A stretch of DNA of 5,561 nucleotides, from NCBI GenBank assembly GCA_008501565.1, contig QQUL01000115.1:1-5561 (forward strand), given 5' to 3'. The notes under the pieces are model-generated. The model did not search any database. It had not been told where the DNA came from and saw only the letters and a list, made by a program, of their open reading frames with translations. Source of the DNA: Armatimonadota bacterium (GTDB taxonomy: Bacteria; Actinomycetota; Acidimicrobiia; Spongiisociales; UBA5794). Both the position numbers and the translations under genes were made by a program. Below are positions 5,547-5,561 of the stretch, in pieces. Position 1 is the first letter of the stretch. The number at the start of each line of letters is the position of its first letter.

Positions 5547-5557
5547 TCAACAGGGTC
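5547..5557 (-). repeat. Right terminal inverted repeat of the IS
   Basis: TCAACAGGGTC is the exact reverse complement of 3835-3845. It lies upstream of the transposase start, and the adjacent TTTAA-containing sequence (5541-5546) is AT-rich, suitable for a promoter. Confidence 0.88.
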
Positions 5558-5561
5558 CTAG
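5558..5561. repeat. Right flanking CTAG, probable target-site duplication (window end)
   Basis: CTAG follows the right terminal repeat and mirrors 3831-3834. The window stops on its last base, so the DNA beyond the insertion is not visible. Confidence 0.6.

Larger units (their letters stand above)
3835..5557 (-). mobile_element. Complete IS1182-type insertion sequence (about 1.72 kb)
   Basis: The element has one transposase gene on the minus strand, terminal inverted repeats and flanking CTAG copies. The ends read GACCCTGTTGAACAATC (left, 3835) and GACCCTGTTGATTAAATC (right end, read inward from 5557); the first 11 bases are identical and a weaker match continues. The length of about 1723 bp fits the IS1182 family. 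The transposase frame is intact with all catalytic residues, so the copy looks recent and possibly still mobile. The 122 bases between the left repeat and the transposase stop hold no gene I can recognise. Insertion lies just downstream of ridA, a mild site that probably only alters transcription termination there. Confidence 0.92.

Overview
The window looks like GC-rich chromosomal DNA from an actinobacterium. The Ala/Thr/Pro-rich secreted M23 peptidase, the Mrp without a CxxC motif, and an IS1182-type transposase of the kind common in high-GC Gram-positives all fit that. An Acidimicrobiia-like lineage is my best guess, but it is an inference and not proven here.

Layout. (1) Positions 1-1539, plus strand: the C-terminal end of an MBL-fold hydrolase (LACTB2-like), then a secreted coiled-coil/M23 endopeptidase whose ribosome binding site lies on the stop codon of the upstream gene, so the two are probably one transcript. 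(2) Positions 1540-1685: a convergent intergenic region with two hairpins and short 7-bp tandem repeats. (3) Positions 1686-2840, minus strand: Mrp/ApbC P-loop ATPase for Fe-S cluster transfer. (4) Positions 2841-3009: a divergent intergenic region dominated by a 54-bp concentric inverted repeat, the most striking non-coding signal in the window. (5) Positions 3010-3820, plus strand: an A-type Fe-S carrier (HesB/IscA/ErpA family) followed by a RidA-family deaminase. The gap between them is almost wholly a 7-bp tandem repeat whose last unit becomes the ridA ribosome binding site. (6) Positions 3831-5561: a complete IS1182-type insertion sequence, with 11-bp perfect terminal inverted repeats and flanking CTAG copies, inserted 10 bp after the ridA stop codon. 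The window ends exactly at its right flanking CTAG.

Function. Mrp and the A-type carrier are both Fe-S cluster maturation or transfer proteins and diverge from one control region. RidA removes reactive enamines that damage PLP enzymes, in some bacteria including the cysteine desulfurase that feeds Fe-S assembly, so carrier and RidA form a plausible small housekeeping pair. The peptidase is a cell-wall remodelling enzyme. I see no new defence system or multi-gene novelty. The candidates for something undescribed are the 54-bp dyad and the heptamer repeats.
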